A DNA stretch of 64,000 bases from JACRLW01 sp050181465 (GTDB lineage: Bacteria; Planctomycetota; UBA1135; UBA2386), in contig JBFXDD010000009.1 of the NCBI GenBank assembly GCA_050181465.1, forward strand, positions 1-64,000, given 5' to 3'. A program made the position numbers and the translations under genes. Below, one piece after another: positions 63,701 through 64,000 of this stretch. The first letter of the stretch is position 1; every line of letters starts with the position of its first letter. The notes under the pieces are model-generated. The model did not search any database and was not told the DNA's origin. It saw only the letters and a program-made list of their open reading frames with translations.

Positions 63701-64000
63701 GCTTGAGCACCGGCATGACATAGACGTTCGAATAGTTGAATAGGTCCTTCTGGTCGGTGTTCGGGTCGGTGCTGTACAGGTTGAGATACATCAACATGCT
63801 CGGCACGACCTGACTGACGAGGATGCCCTCGCGGACCACGAGGGGCGGCAGTCGGCTCAGAACGATGTTGACCCGGTTCTGAACGTTGACGACGTTGATG
63901 TTCGGATCGGTCCCCGGCTCGAAGTACACGCGAATGGTTGCCTCGCCCGCGCTCGTGGCGTCGGACACCATGTAGCGCATGTTCTGGACGCCGTTGATCG
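60741..64000 (-). CDS. HAE-1 RND efflux pump, partial (N terminus beyond window)
   Basis: The visible part covers about 1,085 residues, cut at the right edge, where the sequence reads INGVQNMRYM as in AcrB-type pumps. RND landmarks include GILVSQVVPSMLMYLNLYS, FAIVLAIGIVVDNAIVVVEAVHAKM, GFIPGEDQGIIYAVLQTPPGSTLEY and LGLIMLVGLLGKNAILIVEFAVQRR. It looks like a drug/solute (HAE-1) type rather than a metal pump. A short acidic, Ser- and His-rich insert (about 63295-63385, SDDGSSESASADGET) interrupts the porter domain. Adaptor and outer-membrane partners are not visible downstream; they may lie beyond 64000. Confidence 0.93.
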   Translation of the reverse strand, partial: INGVQNMRYMVSDATSAGEATIRVYFEPGTDPNINVVNVQNRVNIVLSRLPPLVVREGILVSQVVPSMLMYLNLYSTDPNTDQKDLFNYSNVYVMPVLKRIPGMGIPTNLGNRSFAMRVWLNPERMRAYNISVEDIMEALAEQSIIGSPGRLGQATGMTSQSKEYVLTYIGRYNKPEQYGNIVLRAKPNGEILRLRDVCVPPKDHIAGGSDDGSSESASADGETHRAEHQESQRHGHDGIELGSEFFDIYSDVDGHPAASVVLKQAPGSNAAEVIAEVKRTLEELRPSFPPGMDYEIAYDVSKFVDASIDQVLHTLLEAFILVSLVVFLFLGDLRSTLIPALAVPVSLVGTFFVLSLMGFSINLITLFAIVLAIGIVVDNAIVVVEAVHAKMAQKHLSPYRATQEVLHEISGAIVAITLVMTSVFVPVTFVPGPVGVFYRQFGVTMAVSIILSGVVALTLTPVLCAMILKPHGGAVVGDAAGLSVAKAAGRARIRRMAALALVGLPLLLGLTYLSYELWGPVGLLVVLAPFVQPMFSRAIDGITNLYTGTLRPIVARRILTLGATGAFVFGTVGVNTNMASGFIPGEDQGIIYAVLQTPPGSTLEYTNAKSLELESIAKEIPGVASVTSVAGYEILTEGRGSNAGTAIINLEPWTERKASAVEIIGQLEARCRRLTDVKLEFFEPPAIPGFGAAGGFSVRLLDKTQSSVADYQRLGEVTTKFMAALAERPEVRNLFTFYAADYPQYELVVDNDLAMQKGVSVKQALDNLNILIGSTYEQGFILFNQFYKVYVQSWPEFRRMPKDLDELFVKNEGGEMVPYSSFMHIKKGQGLNEITRYNLYPSAAIQGVPAHGFSSGAAIKAILEVADATLPSGYGLGWEGLSWDESKQGNASLYIFFVVIAFVYLLLVGQYESFLIPLAVILSVPVGVFGAFLFLQAVGLANDVWAQLGLIMLVGLLGKNAILIVEFAVQRRREGRSLAEAAVEGGRMRFRPIQMTSFAFVAGLLPLVSASGVGAIANRTIGTAGVGGMLFGTVIGVVLIPGLYYIFAKMADGKKLLRDETDEPWTEALEHAVPAGPSQLHETS

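Noticed and set aside
1..64000. tRNA, rRNA or selenocysteine-machinery genes.
   Set aside because: No segment with the expected cloverleaf, rRNA sequence or SelA/SelB/SelD motifs was seen in this window.

Overview
This window is a GC-rich (roughly two-thirds G+C) bacterial chromosome segment that looks planctomycetal. The evidence is a PSD1-type cytochrome (DUF1549/DUF1553) next to a DUF1501 protein, a 1,170-residue PVC-type fusion of a DUF1080 domain, a dehydrogenase-like propeller and a CxxCH haem site, a double sulfatase with a VHL-beta-like linker, FG-GAP/VCBS and NHL secreted proteins, and many signal peptides and lipoboxes. GTG starts and overlapping gene pairs are common. No rRNA, tRNA or CRISPR array was seen. 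Genus-level placement is not possible from sequence reading alone.

Layout. 31-2789: a GHL10-type lipoprotein and a TRAP solute-binding protein. 2919-8308: an island-like stretch with a DUF4145-UvrD helicase plus HIRAN pair and a dead chimeric insertion sequence (IS21 istA joined to an IS1182-type transposase). 8395-11219: hslO and the TRAP membrane genes dctM and dctQ. 11245-14938: hemerythrin-like protein, serine hydrolase, ROK protein and diguanylate cyclase. 14961-19234: the DUF1501/PSD1 pair. 19382-23990: a thioredoxin-like selenoprotein candidate, exonuclease I, a DUF5916 outer-membrane protein and a thioesterase. 24356-33448: class I fumarase, DUF3365 haem lipoprotein, an FG-GAP selenoprotein candidate, a glycerophosphodiesterase, the PVC fusion and an NHL propeller. 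33536-44869: lipoprotein, C45 acyltransferase, sulfide:quinone oxidoreductase, methylmalonyl-CoA mutase, an alpha/alpha-toroid-like secreted protein, DUF4332, DUF3465, a PIG-L deacetylase and an arylsulfotransferase-like protein. 45058-54418: an HME-RND efflux operon that runs on through a membrane glycosyltransferase-like gene into meaB. 54551-64000: secreted proteins, an esterase, a zinc-ribbon protein, the double sulfatase and the C-terminal part of an HAE-1 RND pump.

The main discovery is that two unrelated genes each carry one in-frame TGA where a cysteine would be plausible. One is a membrane-anchored thioredoxin-like protein whose active site reads W-UGA-P-A-C. The other is an FG-GAP repeat protein reading S-G-UGA-C. 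In both, a perfect 7-bp hairpin with the same AGTTG loop starts 12-18 nt after the TGA, which fits a bacterial SECIS element. TGA ends many other genes here, so a changed genetic code does not explain it. Selenocysteine use is therefore the best reading, and the FG-GAP protein may be an undescribed selenoprotein family. No sel genes lie in the window.

How genes work together. Methylmalonyl-CoA mutase and its chaperone MeaB serve propionyl-CoA/methylmalonyl-CoA metabolism and fumarase the TCA cycle. DUF1501/PSD1, the PVC fusion, sulfatases and arylsulfotransferase-like protein point to breakdown of sulfated polysaccharides at the cell surface. The SQR, DUF3365, PSD1 and PVC proteins suggest redox chemistry outside the cytoplasm. 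The two RND systems handle metals or drugs.
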